DNA from: Pedobacter chinensis
Lineage (GTDB): Bacteria > Bacteroidota > Bacteroidia > Sphingobacteriales > Sphingobacteriaceae
Assembly (NCBI RefSeq): GCF_003339865.1
Contig: NZ_QPKV01000004.1
Span: 656,477-720,476, forward strand
Length of the DNA: 64,000 nt
Direction: 5' to 3'
Positions 8,617 through 15,906 of the stretch are shown here, one piece after another; positions within the stretch are counted from its first letter, which is position 1, and each line of letters starts with the position of its first letter. Position numbers and translations under genes: made by a program. The notes below the pieces were generated by a model. That model saw only the letters and a program-made list of their open reading frames with translations, did not search any database and was not told the origin of the DNA.

Positions 8617-9267
8617 ATGAAAGTAGCATTAATAGGTGCCTCAGGATTTGTAGGCAAAGCCATTTTAAAAGAGTTGGTAGATCGCGGTAACGAAGTAATT
8701 GCAATTGCCCGCGATATCAATAAAATTGACAGTACAGATAATAAGGTGACCAAAGTTGCCGCTGATGTATCGGATACAGAGAAATTAGTAAATGCATTAC
8801 AAGGTGCTGATTCAGTTGTAAGTGCATTTAACGCGGGTTGGACAAACCCAAATCTTTATGAGGATACCATAAAGGGTGCAGAGGCCATTCAAAAAGCAGT
8901 TAAATTATCAGGTGTTAAGCGTTACATTTTTATTGGTGGTGCCGGTACTCTGCAAATTGATGGAAACCAATTGGTTGATGGTCCGGATTTCCCTGCTGAA
9001 TTTAAGCCAGGTGCATCTGCTGTAAGAGATTATTTCAATACTTTAAAACAGGAAACAGAATTAGACTGGCTATTTTTTAGTCCTGCAATTGAAATGCATC
9101 AAGGCATAACCATTGGTCGTACGGGTAAATATCGTTTAGGTAAAACAAGCCCGGTTTTTAATGAAGAAGGACGTTCTGTTTTATCAGTAGAAGATTTAGC
9201 CATTGTAATTGCTGATGAATTGGAGAATAACGCACATCATCAGGAACAATTCACTGCGGCTTACTAA
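8617..9267 (+). CDS. NAD(P)-binding (NmrA/SDR-like) oxidoreductase
   Basis: The 216-residue protein starts with a dinucleotide-binding motif (MKVALIGASGFVGKAIL) and has the atypical short-chain dehydrogenase layout of NAD(P)H-binding NmrA-like proteins: AADVSDTEKLVNALQGADSVVSA, then GVKRYIFIGGAGTL, then a C-terminal segment with WLFFSPAIEM. Close relatives are often induced by thiol or electrophile stress together with an Rrf2 regulator. The gene follows such a regulator and shares its operator, so it is probably the regulated enzyme. The substrate is unknown. Confidence 0.88.
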   Translation: MKVALIGASGFVGKAILKELVDRGNEVIAIARDINKIDSTDNKVTKVAADVSDTEKLVNALQGADSVVSAFNAGWTNPNLYEDTIKGAEAIQKAVKLSGVKRYIFIGGAGTLQIDGNQLVDGPDFPAEFKPGASAVRDYFNTLKQETELDWLFFSPAIEMHQGITIGRTGKYRLGKTSPVFNEEGRSVLSVEDLAIVIADELENNAHHQEQFTAAY

Positions 9268-9285
9268 ACAACAACGAAGTATGAT

Positions 9286-9340
9286 TTAAGAGGGGAAATT
9301 GAAAGTTGCGTATAAATACGTTAACAATTTTCTCTCTTAA
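9286..9340 (+). terminator. Long imperfect hairpin downstream of the NAD(P)-binding protein gene
   Basis: TTAAGAGGGGAAATTG at 9286-9301 pairs with CAATTTTCTCTCTTAA at 9325-9340 with two mismatches. An inner palindrome (CGTAT/ATACG) continues the stem. ATTTTT follows. It sits 18 bp after the stop codon and is a likely transcription end before pyrD. Confidence 0.5.
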
Positions 9341-9370
9341 ATTTTTCTGGATTTTATTTATCTTCGTTGC

Positions 9371-10399
9371 ATGTATCGTCTTATTAAACCTCTATTTTTC
9401 AAATTTGACCCTGAAAACGTACATTATTTTGTAGTTAAGCGGTTAAAATGGTTTAATGATAAATTTCCGCTTGGAAAAACCATCATTCGCAGCAGTTTCG
9501 ATGTGCACATCAGAGGCTTGGAACGCGAAGTTTTTGGCATTAAATTCAAAAATCCAGTTGGTTTGGCCGCAGGGTTTGATAAAAATGGAGAATATGTTGA
9601 AGCATTAAGCAATCTCGGTTTTGGTTTTATTGAAGTGGGAACGGTTACTCCAATGCCCCAGCCAGGAAACGATAAACCACGCATGTTTCGTTTGCCCAAT
9701 GATGAAGCACTGATCAATAGAATGGGCTTTAATAATAAGGGTGTTGATGTGATGGCAGAGCGCTTACGTTTGTTAAAAGACAGACATCCTGATATTGTAG
9801 TGGGAGGGAATATCGGAAAAAATAAAGTTACACCAAATGAAGATGCCGTAAGCGATTACATTAAATGTTTTGACAGGCTTTTTGATGTGGTAGATTATTT
9901 TGTGGTTAATGTAAGCTCTCCAAATACCCCAGGTTTACGTGAATTACAAGAAAAGGAACCATTAAAGAATATCTTAAATACGCTTCAACAGCGTAATCGT
10001 AAAAATGATATTTCCCGTCCGATTTTATTAAAAATAGCACCTGATTTAACTGATGCACAATTAGATGATATTATTGAAATTGTTGCTGAAACAGGAATTG
10101 CGGGGATCATTGCAACAAATACGACCATTAGCAGAGAAAATTTAACGACCGACCAAACACTGGCGGCAGAAACAGGTGGTTTAAGCGGCAAACCCGTTAA
10201 AGAACGCTCAACTGAGGTAATCCGTTATCTTTCAGAAAAATCGAGTAAAGCTTTCCCTATTATTGGCGTTGGTGGAATTCATTCTGCGGAGGATGCTCAG
10301 GAAAAACTTAATGCAGGTGCAAGTTTAGTTCAATTGTACACCGGATTTATATATGAAGGTCCCGGTTTGATTAAAAGCATTTGTAAGGCATTGGTTTAG
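9371..10399 (+). CDS. pyrD: Quinone-dependent dihydroorotate dehydrogenase (class 2)
   Basis: It catalyses dihydroorotate to orotate in pyrimidine synthesis, passing electrons to the quinone pool at the inner membrane. The 342-residue protein has the amphipathic N-terminal extension of class 2 enzymes ([20 protein letters not shown]). FMN-barrel motifs follow: [36 protein letters not shown] with the catalytic-loop serine, and the phosphate-binding [18 protein letters not shown]. Length and motif order are normal. An inactive dihydroorotase homologue is encoded far away at 55.5 kb. Confidence 0.96.
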   Translation: MYRLIKPLFFKFDPENVHYFVVKRLKWFNDKFPLGKTIIRSSFDVHIRGLEREVFGIKFKNPVGLAAGFDKNGEYVEALSNLGFGFIEVGTVTPMPQPGNDKPRMFRLPNDEALINRMGFNNKGVDVMAERLRLLKDRHPDIVVGGNIGKNKVTPNEDAVSDYIKCFDRLFDVVDYFVVNVSSPNTPGLRELQEKEPLKNILNTLQQRNRKNDISRPILLKIAPDLTDAQLDDIIEIVAETGIAGIIATNTTISRENLTTDQTLAAETGGLSGKPVKERSTEVIRYLSEKSSKAFPIIGVGGIHSAEDAQEKLNAGASLVQLYTGFIYEGPGLIKSICKALV

Positions 10400-10495
10400 C
10401 TTGAATATTTAGTCATTAATAATTGTGTTCCTGGTCAATTTGAATTTCGCGCAGTAGGTTTTTTTTCAAAAATTATCTTAAATTTCAAATAACCA

Positions 10496-10628
10496 TTACT
10501 GGAAAATCCTCATAATGTTGCCATCAGGATTTGTTGCTACATATACTTTTAAATCCTGAGGCTTCAAAAATTTCGTCATTGAATTCCGCATCTCTTTCTA
10601 TTCTATGGCTTGAATTCGATGGTCGATT
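10496..10628 (-). pseudogene. Decayed C-terminal gene fragment of unknown family
   Basis: On the minus strand one frame reads HRIERDAEFNDEIFEASGFK and then breaks. A neighbouring frame continues VYVATNPDGNIMRIFQ and stops at 10496-10498. Removing one A from the AAAA run at the junction joins them into a protein-like end. I do not recognise the family. It lies directly downstream of the Trm112-like gene and may be a lost fifth gene or unrelated debris. Confidence 0.3.
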
Positions 10629-10630
10629 TG

Positions 10631-10906
10631 TTATTTGTTTTCTGATTCGTTTGATATCAGCCGAAAACTATCAGATACTTTATCTTTTGTCAAGCGCTGT
10701 AACAAAGGCTGCTCTAATCTAAATTCCCTATATTCGTCTGGGCTCATAATGGGTATTCCTGATACTATTGGGTAAACTCGCTTACATTCTTTGCAGAGTA
10801 AAATCCCTTCTAAAATATTTTCCTGAATGTCCTTTGATATTACTGTTAATTTTAAATCTGCTTTGTCGAATGAACAGCAGAGTTTTTTAATGGTTTCTAT
10901 TCTCAT
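10631..10906 (-). CDS. Trm112-like zinc-ribbon protein
   Basis: The 91-residue protein resembles Trm112/UPF0434: KKLCCSFDKADL near residues 7-18 and LLCKECKRVYPIVSGIPIM near 35-53, with a CxxC pair and an N-terminal CC. In eukaryotes and archaea Trm112 is a small partner that activates several SAM-dependent methyltransferases. A class I methyltransferase is the first gene of the same operon, so a partner role is a reasonable inference. It starts one base after the stop of the ThiE-like gene and is the last intact gene of the TPP-riboswitch operon. Confidence 0.72.
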   Translation of the reverse strand: MRIETIKKLCCSFDKADLKLTVISKDIQENILEGILLCKECKRVYPIVSGIPIMSPDEYREFRLEQPLLQRLTKDKVSDSFRLISNESENK

Positions 10907-10907
10907 C

Positions 10908-11537
10908 TTAACTTGTTTTTATTTTTTGCTGATATTTTTTAAGCACTTCAACGGGATTGTCGGTATTCATTATTCCCGACACTACTGCGATGCCTGAATA
11001 ATTCAGTTCGTTTAGCATTTCTATATTTTCATGTTTTATTCCTCCTGCCAGAAAAACAGGTAGTGAGGTGATTTTTTTTGCCTCTTTAACGGTGTTAAAA
11101 TTTATTAATTCGCAACTGTTTGCTGTTGATGATGGAAACATAGAGCAAAATGAAATGTAATCAAGTCCGTTTTCGTTTGCCCATTTAATAATGGATAAGT
11201 CATTATTGCAAGTGATGCCTGTAATAATTTCTTTGCCTAATTCATCTTTCAATTGACGGATATTATCCTGCACTTCATCAAAGTGAACGCCGTCTAAATT
11301 GGTGTCCTTTAATAATTCCCATCGGTTATTGATTAATACGGGAATGTTTTTAGGATGGCACAAATTCAATATTTCGTTTATGAATTCTACCAGGTTTTCA
11401 TTGGGATTGAAGTTATCCCATATTTGTATCGCTGCTATTTCCTCGTGAACAATTTCCTTCAATTTGTTCAGTAATCTATCCCGATCCATGGATGGATCAA
11501 CGATAAGATAAATGCCGTTCTGTATTCTTTTTCTCAT
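10908..11537 (-). CDS. ThiE/TenI-like TIM-barrel protein, divergent
   Basis: The fold is that of thiamine phosphate synthase: NGIYLIVDP, VLINNRWELLKDTNLDGVHF, DYISFCSMFPSST, LPVFLAGGIKHEN and GIAVVSGI occur in the family order. Several positions that bind HMP-pyrophosphate in ThiE are changed: the usual LREK-like strand reads IQIWDN, and the conserved T-x-T-K loop after FP reads SSTANS. It may be a paralogue with another reaction rather than true ThiE. The ATG at 11537 overlaps the upstream stop as ATGA; a longer frame would need a TTG start. A TPP riboswitch upstream of the operon supports a thiamine-linked role. Confidence 0.8.
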   Translation of the reverse strand: MRKRIQNGIYLIVDPSMDRDRLLNKLKEIVHEEIAAIQIWDNFNPNENLVEFINEILNLCHPKNIPVLINNRWELLKDTNLDGVHFDEVQDNIRQLKDELGKEIITGITCNNDLSIIKWANENGLDYISFCSMFPSSTANSCELINFNTVKEAKKITSLPVFLAGGIKHENIEMLNELNYSGIAVVSGIMNTDNPVEVLKKYQQKIKTS

Positions 11538-12589
11538 TTCCAACCTTTTTTTGATGCGCTGAAAAATGCAGCCCAGTATGGGTCTTCCTCTGTATATCTC
11601 AAATCAGTTTTCTTCTCGTTTTCAATAAGCGTTATCCCATCTTTCTTTTCGCATAATTCGCCAACTTCTACACAGGGGATATTTCTTTTAGCCAAACGGG
11701 CAATTACCTCATCAGATGCTTCCTTTTTACAGGTAATGATCATGGAGCCTGCACCGATGCAATATCTTGGGTCTATGGAAAAAATGTTACAAATTTCTGC
11801 CTGAACTTCTGCAATGGGTAATTTATTGTTGTAGATAACAGCACCGTTTCCCGAAGCAACGGCCAATTCATAGATAGCTCCCAATACTCCACCTTCGGTT
11901 ACATCGTGCATGGCGGTAACATTTAAATGATCATTGTTTTCGCCCACAGCAGTTAAAGCATCTTGCAAAGAGGATGTATGATAAAATGAATTGCATGCGT
12001 GCTGGTATATTTCCATTCCTGCTTTATTCTTTACCGTGCTTGGAAAACTCATCGCAAGAATTGCCGATGATGATAACGCACAGGTTTTGGTTACCAAAAT
12101 CGCATTTCCTGATTCTGCTGATTTTGATACCAGTATTTTATTTTTAGGTGCAACTGTAATAAAAGTTCCGCCTCCGGCAATTGTAGAGTGCTGACCTTCA
12201 ATAAAGCCTGTGTGCCCTCCGGTAATGGCAATTTTTATTTCTGAGCAAAATTTATGAATGTATTCCCAATATATTTTGAAGTCGCTTTTTGAAAATGAGG
12301 AAGGAAGATTTAATACAAACTGACCATACATTGGAGCATGCCCTGTTGTTGCCATGTCATTTGCCATGAGATGAACAGACAACCATGCCGATTCCTGCAA
12401 ACCAAGCGAAGGGATTAGCGATAACGGGTCGCTGGTTAATGCCAAAGCCATGCCGCCTGGTAAATCAATAACAGAAACATCTACACCAAACTGTGCCCCC
12501 TCAATTACTTCTTCACGTTGATGGCCGCATTTGTTATAGATGAGTTGTTCAAATAAATGATGCTCTATTTTGCCAAGTTTTTCGCTCAT
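11534..12589 (-). CDS. AIR synthase (PurM/ThiL/HypE)-like ATP-binding protein
   Basis: The 351-residue product from MSEKLGKIEHH belongs to the PurM-like superfamily, which includes ThiL, HypE, SelD and PurM. Evidence is GVDVSVIDLPGGMALALTSDP near the start, SVHLMANDMATTGHAPMY, ITGGHTGFIEGQHSTIAGGG and MHDVTEGGVLGAIYELA, with family-like Asp and Gly positions. A kinase or ATP-dependent activation of a thiamine-type intermediate would suit its context, but HypE-like chemistry cannot be excluded. Its ATG overlaps the methyltransferase stop by one base (TAATG), and its stop overlaps the next start by four. The 26-residue upstream extension is read-through of the methyltransferase tail. Confidence 0.82.
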   Translation of the reverse strand: MSEKLGKIEHHLFEQLIYNKCGHQREEVIEGAQFGVDVSVIDLPGGMALALTSDPLSLIPSLGLQESAWLSVHLMANDMATTGHAPMYGQFVLNLPSSFSKSDFKIYWEYIHKFCSEIKIAITGGHTGFIEGQHSTIAGGGTFITVAPKNKILVSKSAESGNAILVTKTCALSSSAILAMSFPSTVKNKAGMEIYQHACNSFYHTSSLQDALTAVGENNDHLNVTAMHDVTEGGVLGAIYELAVASGNGAVIYNNKLPIAEVQAEICNIFSIDPRYCIGAGSMIITCKKEASDEVIARLAKRNIPCVEVGELCEKKDGITLIENEKKTDLRYTEEDPYWAAFFSASKKGWK

Positions 12590-13311
12590 TAGTCTACATC
12601 TTTTAGTTGTATATACAAGCCGAAAAAATCGCCAAATGGTAGTTTCCATTGTTGAACAGGGAACCACTTTGGAAGTCCGGTGCAGGTCCAGTGAATAGAA
12701 TATTCCCGTCCTTCAAGTGCTTCATGGATAATGTCTGTCAGTTTTTGTGGCGAGTAAAAAGTTGCTGTTATGTAAAAAGGATTCTTCCCAAATAATTGTT
12801 GAACTCTTCTTCTTAATACTTTGGTAGAGTAACGGTTCATCATTCCCATTGCTATACCGTATTTGCCTACGCGTGCTGCTTCCCGGATAACTTTTACAGG
12901 GTCTTTGTAATATTCAAAAGTGGTAATGAAAGCAAGTGCATCAAAACTGTGGTTTTTGAAAGGCATGTGATGCGAATCTGCCATTACCAAATCGCCTTCA
13001 AAAAGGTGTTTTGCTTGCGATAACATAAGGGGAGAAATGTCTCCTCCGGTTGCTTCAATACCTATTTTCTTCCACCACCTTGTAAAACGTGCCGTTCCGC
13101 AACCAAATTCTAATAATGTTTTGACCCGTTTATCATTAGAAACAAGCTGTTCCATGATTTTTTTTTGCCAGATTTCGGCACGTTTATACCTTCCTTCATA
13201 CCATTGCTCATAGGTATCGGTATGTTCACGATTGAAAAACCATTCCGGTCTTCCTTGCCAGTTTTGCTGACCTTGCGGTATTAAGTCAGTTGAAAATTTT
13301 TCTAAATCCAT
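12589..13311 (-). CDS. Class I SAM-dependent methyltransferase
   Basis: The 240-residue protein starts MDLEKFSTDLIPQGQQNW and has SAM motif I LLEFGCGTARF near residue 64, a motif II acidic strand ATGGDISPLM, and MADSHHMPFKNHSFDALAF (motif IV region). It resembles small-molecule methyltransferases of the UbiE type; the acceptor is unknown. The open frame runs upstream to 13479, but that part is the TPP aptamer, so the start at 13311 is preferred. It is the first gene of the four-gene operon and may work with the Trm112-like protein encoded last. Confidence 0.86.
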   Translation of the reverse strand: MDLEKFSTDLIPQGQQNWQGRPEWFFNREHTDTYEQWYEGRYKRAEIWQKKIMEQLVSNDKRVKTLLEFGCGTARFTRWWKKIGIEATGGDISPLMLSQAKHLFEGDLVMADSHHMPFKNHSFDALAFITTFEYYKDPVKVIREAARVGKYGIAMGMMNRYSTKVLRRRVQQLFGKNPFYITATFYSPQKLTDIIHEALEGREYSIHWTCTGLPKWFPVQQWKLPFGDFFGLYIQLKDVD

Positions 13312-13330
13312 TTCTGTTATTTTATTTAAC

Positions 13331-13363
13331 AAAAACCCCATCCCCGGAAAAACCAACAGATGG
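13331..13363 (-). terminator. Possible riboswitch-controlled terminator
   Basis: Between aptamer and start codon the minus strand has CCATC (13363-13359) and GATGG (13342-13338), followed by GG and TTTTT (13335-13331). The stem is short, but its position just after the aptamer fits an expression platform. Translation control through the start region is an alternative. Confidence 0.4.
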
Positions 13364-13388
13364 AATTTGAAATAGATTTTTTCAACTT

Positions 13389-13457
13389 GCATCCCTACGT
13401 TGGCATTATCCAAATCAGGTATCGGGTATAATCTCAGCCATAAATGGCACCCCGTGC
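13389..13457 (-). promoter_or_regulatory. TPP riboswitch (THI-box) aptamer
   Basis: Reading the minus strand from 13457, GCACGGGGTGCC, GGCTGAGA, TACCC, ACCTGATTTGGATAATGCC and GTAGGGATGC occur in the order and spacing of the TPP aptamer. The closing GCA and TGC ends pair. CTGAGA and GGATAATGCC are the signature thiamine- and pyrophosphate-sensing segments, and only one or two bases differ from the usual consensus. The element lies 78 nt before the methyltransferase start. It should therefore turn down the whole operon at 10.6-13.3 kb when TPP is plentiful. Confidence 0.93.
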
Positions 13458-13468
13458 TTTTGTACCGG

Positions 13469-13501
13469 TAAATATACACAAATCATTTGTGCGTTGGCAA
13501 A
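13469..13501 (-). promoter_or_regulatory. Probable promoter of the TPP-riboswitch operon
   Basis: On the minus strand TTTG (13501-13498) is followed after 21 nt by TATATTTA (13476-13469), close to the Bacteroidota pattern TTTG...TAnnTTTG. Transcription would start a few bases before the aptamer. One base of the -7 box deviates. Confidence 0.45.
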
Positions 13502-13587
13502 TAAATAAAATACGGAATCTGGTTGTTTCAGAAATAAAAGCAAGGCAGGCTGTGTGAAAAAGTTAACAATTGAGTTGTTATTAAGCC

Positions 13588-13989
13588 TTAAAAAGCACTG
13601 TTGCCTTTTTGTTTGTAATGCTTGTCAATATAGTTTATTGCTTGTTCCTGTGTCAGTATTGCAAGGTCTTTATAACGATTATGAACATCAATAATTTCAT
13701 CTAAAGCTTGTAAAACAAGCTCTTTGTTATCCCACGATTTAAGCTGTTCAACAACAGTTGCAAGACAGCCTTTTTTATATGCAATTTGACCTAAAACGTG
13801 AACTAAAGTGTTTTTAACTCTTATTGTCTTGTCAAATTGAAGTTCTTTGAGCAATGGTAAAATATCCTGTGGATGTGTTCGTCCGCGAAGTTCAATGCCG
13901 TGACAAATTTCTCTGCGAACTTCCTTGTCTGTGTGATGCAAATATTTTTTCGCCCATTTCAAAATAGGTTTAGGATTTTTCTCTCCCAT
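13588..13989 (-). pseudogene. C-terminal remnant of a HEAT-repeat (DNA alkylation repair-like) protein
   Basis: The 133-codon frame encodes helical repeats (KYLHHTDKEVRREICHG, LPLLKELQFDKTIRVKNTL, VLGQIAYKKG). Protein-like sequence (VRNAVVGSIKK) continues upstream of the ATG in the same frame until a TGA about 16 codons before it. No usable start precedes that stretch. It therefore looks like the tail of a longer gene whose front half is gone. The fragment could still be translated from the internal ATG at 13989. The exact parent family is an inference from HEAT-like spacing. Confidence 0.55.
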
Positions 13990-14432
13990 TTTTTTAATTG
14001 AACCAACAACCGCATTTCTAACTGAATGGTTTGTTCAAGTGTAAGTTTTAATCTCGTTTCCAATACAAGAGTAAAAACGCCAAAAATTTACTCTCGTTCA
14101 AAAGATAAAGTAAAATTTACCCTCGTTCTCATCATCTCTTTTGATGTCAGAAAGTTGGGTGTAGAACTCGCCTTTTTTGTTGTTCTTCGATTTTGCCGCA
14201 ATTGTTTTCCGATTTACGACAACAAGTTAAACGGCTCGTTTTTGTCTGTGTTTTGATTTAGTTCGGACGTTCGTTAGCCTTGTTGCCAACGTTTCGGGCT
14301 TTGCATTCGGGCGGGCTTTTTTGCACTAACCTTGGTACGGAGACCGAATTTAAATTTAGCTCAAATGTTCATACGAAGCAGGTCAGTCCGCGAGACGTGA
14401 AACCCATATTACAGGCAGTATTTCATTCGATG
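13990..14432. other. Gene-poor stretch with coding debris and a GC-rich repeat
   Basis: This 443-bp region contains the short methyltransferase-like fragment listed separately. It also has a GC-richer segment at 14279-14335 (CCTTGTTGCCAACG, then GGGCGGGCTTTTTT). The TTGTTGCC motif recurs near 17692 and, inverted with a small insertion, near 18300. I see no intact gene; the frame at 14026-14256 has no family features. Confidence 0.45.
14098..14217 (-). pseudogene. Possible N-terminal remnant of an adenine DNA methyltransferase
   Basis: On the minus strand a 39-codon frame reads NRKTIAAKSK, then KKGEFYTQLSDI, then stops. RKTxAAAKKxKNDEFYTQxxDI-type starts are typical of EcoRI-like adenine methyltransferases. 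The ATG is lost (GTA occupies its place) and the frame ends after 39 residues. The match is short, so this stays tentative. Confidence 0.35.
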
Positions 14433-14990
14433 TTACTTTACTATTCCGTAGCACAGTTCAACCATTCCATTTTTGTAGGCTGTCGTGTCTTTCAGATGTA
14501 ATGCCTGATCTTGTCCTATTTGGTCAAAAAATAACAGCCCATCGCCTAAAATAATTGGCAAAATGCTTACCCTTATCTCGTCTGCCAATTTTAGGCGAAT
14601 AAAGTTTTTGGTAAGCATAGAACCGCCTACTACCCATACATTTTTATAATCCGGTTTCAGTCGTTCGTTTACAAGTTTGTTCAGGTCGCCCGAATAAAAC
14701 TCAATGTTCTGTCTGTCAACCGGCAGATTTCTGTTAGTGACCACAATTGTTGGCTTGTCACCATAAGCCCAACCATAAGATTTTGAAAGTTCAAAAGCGT
14801 GTTCATAGGTACGTGAACCCATTACATAGCAATCTATTGTTTTAAGAAATTCTTCGGGATCTTGTCCAACAACTCCTTTATCATAGTTGTCTGAGGTGTC
14901 AAACCACGAAACGCTGTTGTCTTTTTTGGCAATAATTCCGTCAAGACTTGAAACCATGTGTATTGTTACCGTAAATTTGTCTGTTGCCAT
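14433..14990 (-). CDS. Dihydrofolate reductase family (RibD C-terminal-like) protein
   Basis: The 185-residue protein has the DHFR/RibD fold: TIHMVSSLDGIIAKKDNSVSW at the start, DCYVMGSRTYEHAF near residue 52, KPTIVVTNRNLPV, VWVVGGSMLTKNFI near 118 and LADEIRVSILPIILGDGLLFF. Such stand-alone proteins in Bacteroidota probably reduce a pterin or riboflavin-like substrate; the true substrate is not known. It stands alone in the accessory block, without operon partners. Confidence 0.9.
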   Translation of the reverse strand: MATDKFTVTIHMVSSLDGIIAKKDNSVSWFDTSDNYDKGVVGQDPEEFLKTIDCYVMGSRTYEHAFELSKSYGWAYGDKPTIVVTNRNLPVDRQNIEFYSGDLNKLVNERLKPDYKNVWVVGGSMLTKNFIRLKLADEIRVSILPIILGDGLLFFDQIGQDQALHLKDTTAYKNGMVELCYGIVK

Positions 14991-15066
14991 TTCATTTCTC
15001 CCATTTTCTTATTGAGCAATGACACAAATTGCAATTAAAGGCAAAGTGTTCACTAAAAGTTAATTG

Positions 15067-15471
15067 TTATAAATTGGGGTGCCCGAAAAACAAGATATAC
15101 CCGTCAGCATCCTCTATTTCAAAGCCTCGCAAATTATCGCTATTGTCGCGTACAGGCTTGCTAAATGTTACACCATTTGAGCGATATTCTTCAAACAAAG
15201 TGTCTGGTTCAGCAGCAGAAATATAAGCATCTGTGGGTGCCCATTCGTGTCGGGTACGATTAGGAATAGGTTTTATTTCAGGAGCAACGGCCTTAAGCAT
15301 AATAGAAATATTGTCCCGACCCACAATAGCCCAATAAGGATTTTCGTCAGGACCAATATATGTGATCTGAAAACCAAGTTGATCAACATAGAATGAAACC
15401 GAAATTTTCAAATCTGCAATAATAAAACAAGGCATTATACAGGTAAGATTTGTCATGGTCAAATTTTGCAT
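15067..15471 (-). CDS. VOC family (glyoxalase/bleomycin-resistance-like) protein
   Basis: The 134-residue product has one pair of beta-alpha-beta-beta-beta modules: PCFIIADLKISVSFYVDQLGF near residue 15, then IMLKAV, and the second half with AEPDTLFEEYRSNGV and GFEIEDADGYILFFGHP. The last motif holds the metal-ligand Glu region of the fold. Glyoxalase, dioxygenase or antibiotic-binding activity cannot be told apart. A start at the inner ATG (15456) is equally possible. It is an isolated gene of the accessory block. Confidence 0.87.
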   Translation of the reverse strand: MQNLTMTNLTCIMPCFIIADLKISVSFYVDQLGFQITYIGPDENPYWAIVGRDNISIMLKAVAPEIKPIPNRTRHEWAPTDAYISAAEPDTLFEEYRSNGVTFSKPVRDNSDNLRGFEIEDADGYILFFGHPNL

Positions 15472-15906
15472 TTAAGAACTGCCCAATCGCATTGCAGGTA
15501 ACGGTTCAGCACTTGGCGACATGGGGGTCTTTCAACACTAAATTACTTAAAATTCCTAAACTTTATTAAGCACTAAAAATTCAAAAGAAGCATTTTAGCT
15601 ATCATATCGCCAAACCGATGTTGATGGCTGGCATACTTTTGTTGTTAAGTTTGATCAAAAAAATGAACTTTTTAATGCTTGTTTAAACTTGTCTGAATTT
15701 CCGTTGTCCACCTTGTCCTGGAAACGTACTGCTTTGGTCAAATACATTCTTAATTCTTGTTTTAAGAAATGAAATATGGTAAACGGTTGCTTACCCCTGT
15801 GCGGTTACTTTCTTTCTTTTCGTCGTATCAAAGTTCATGTTGTCAACGAGGAAAAAAACAAAAGAAGAAAGGTGTCTTTATATAAATCACACTTTTTGAT
15901 TGCTCA
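15472..15906. other. Gene-poor stretch with a small protein-like remnant
   Basis: No full gene is visible. On the minus strand 15747-15655 reads MYLTKAVRFQDKVDNG, then NSDKFKQALKSSFF and stop. The same frame stays protein-like upstream (FHFLKQELR). It may be a remnant of an unknown gene. GGTAACGGTTCAGCACTTGG near 15503 resembles spacers seen between single-gene insertions in Bacteroidota, but no complete recombination site can be shown. Confidence 0.35.

Noticed and set aside
13312..13479. N-terminal extension of the methyltransferase frame
   Set aside because: This part is the TPP aptamer and its platform; the encoded residues are unlike the family and MDLEKF at 13311 is a normal start.
14026..14256. 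76-codon plus-strand frame in the gene-poor gap
   Set aside because: No recognisable motifs, and the opposite strand carries better protein-like debris.
14256..14432. Possible integron attC site
   Set aside because: The conserved GTTRRRY and RYYYAAC boxes could not be located; only the general look of a GC-rich spacer supports it.
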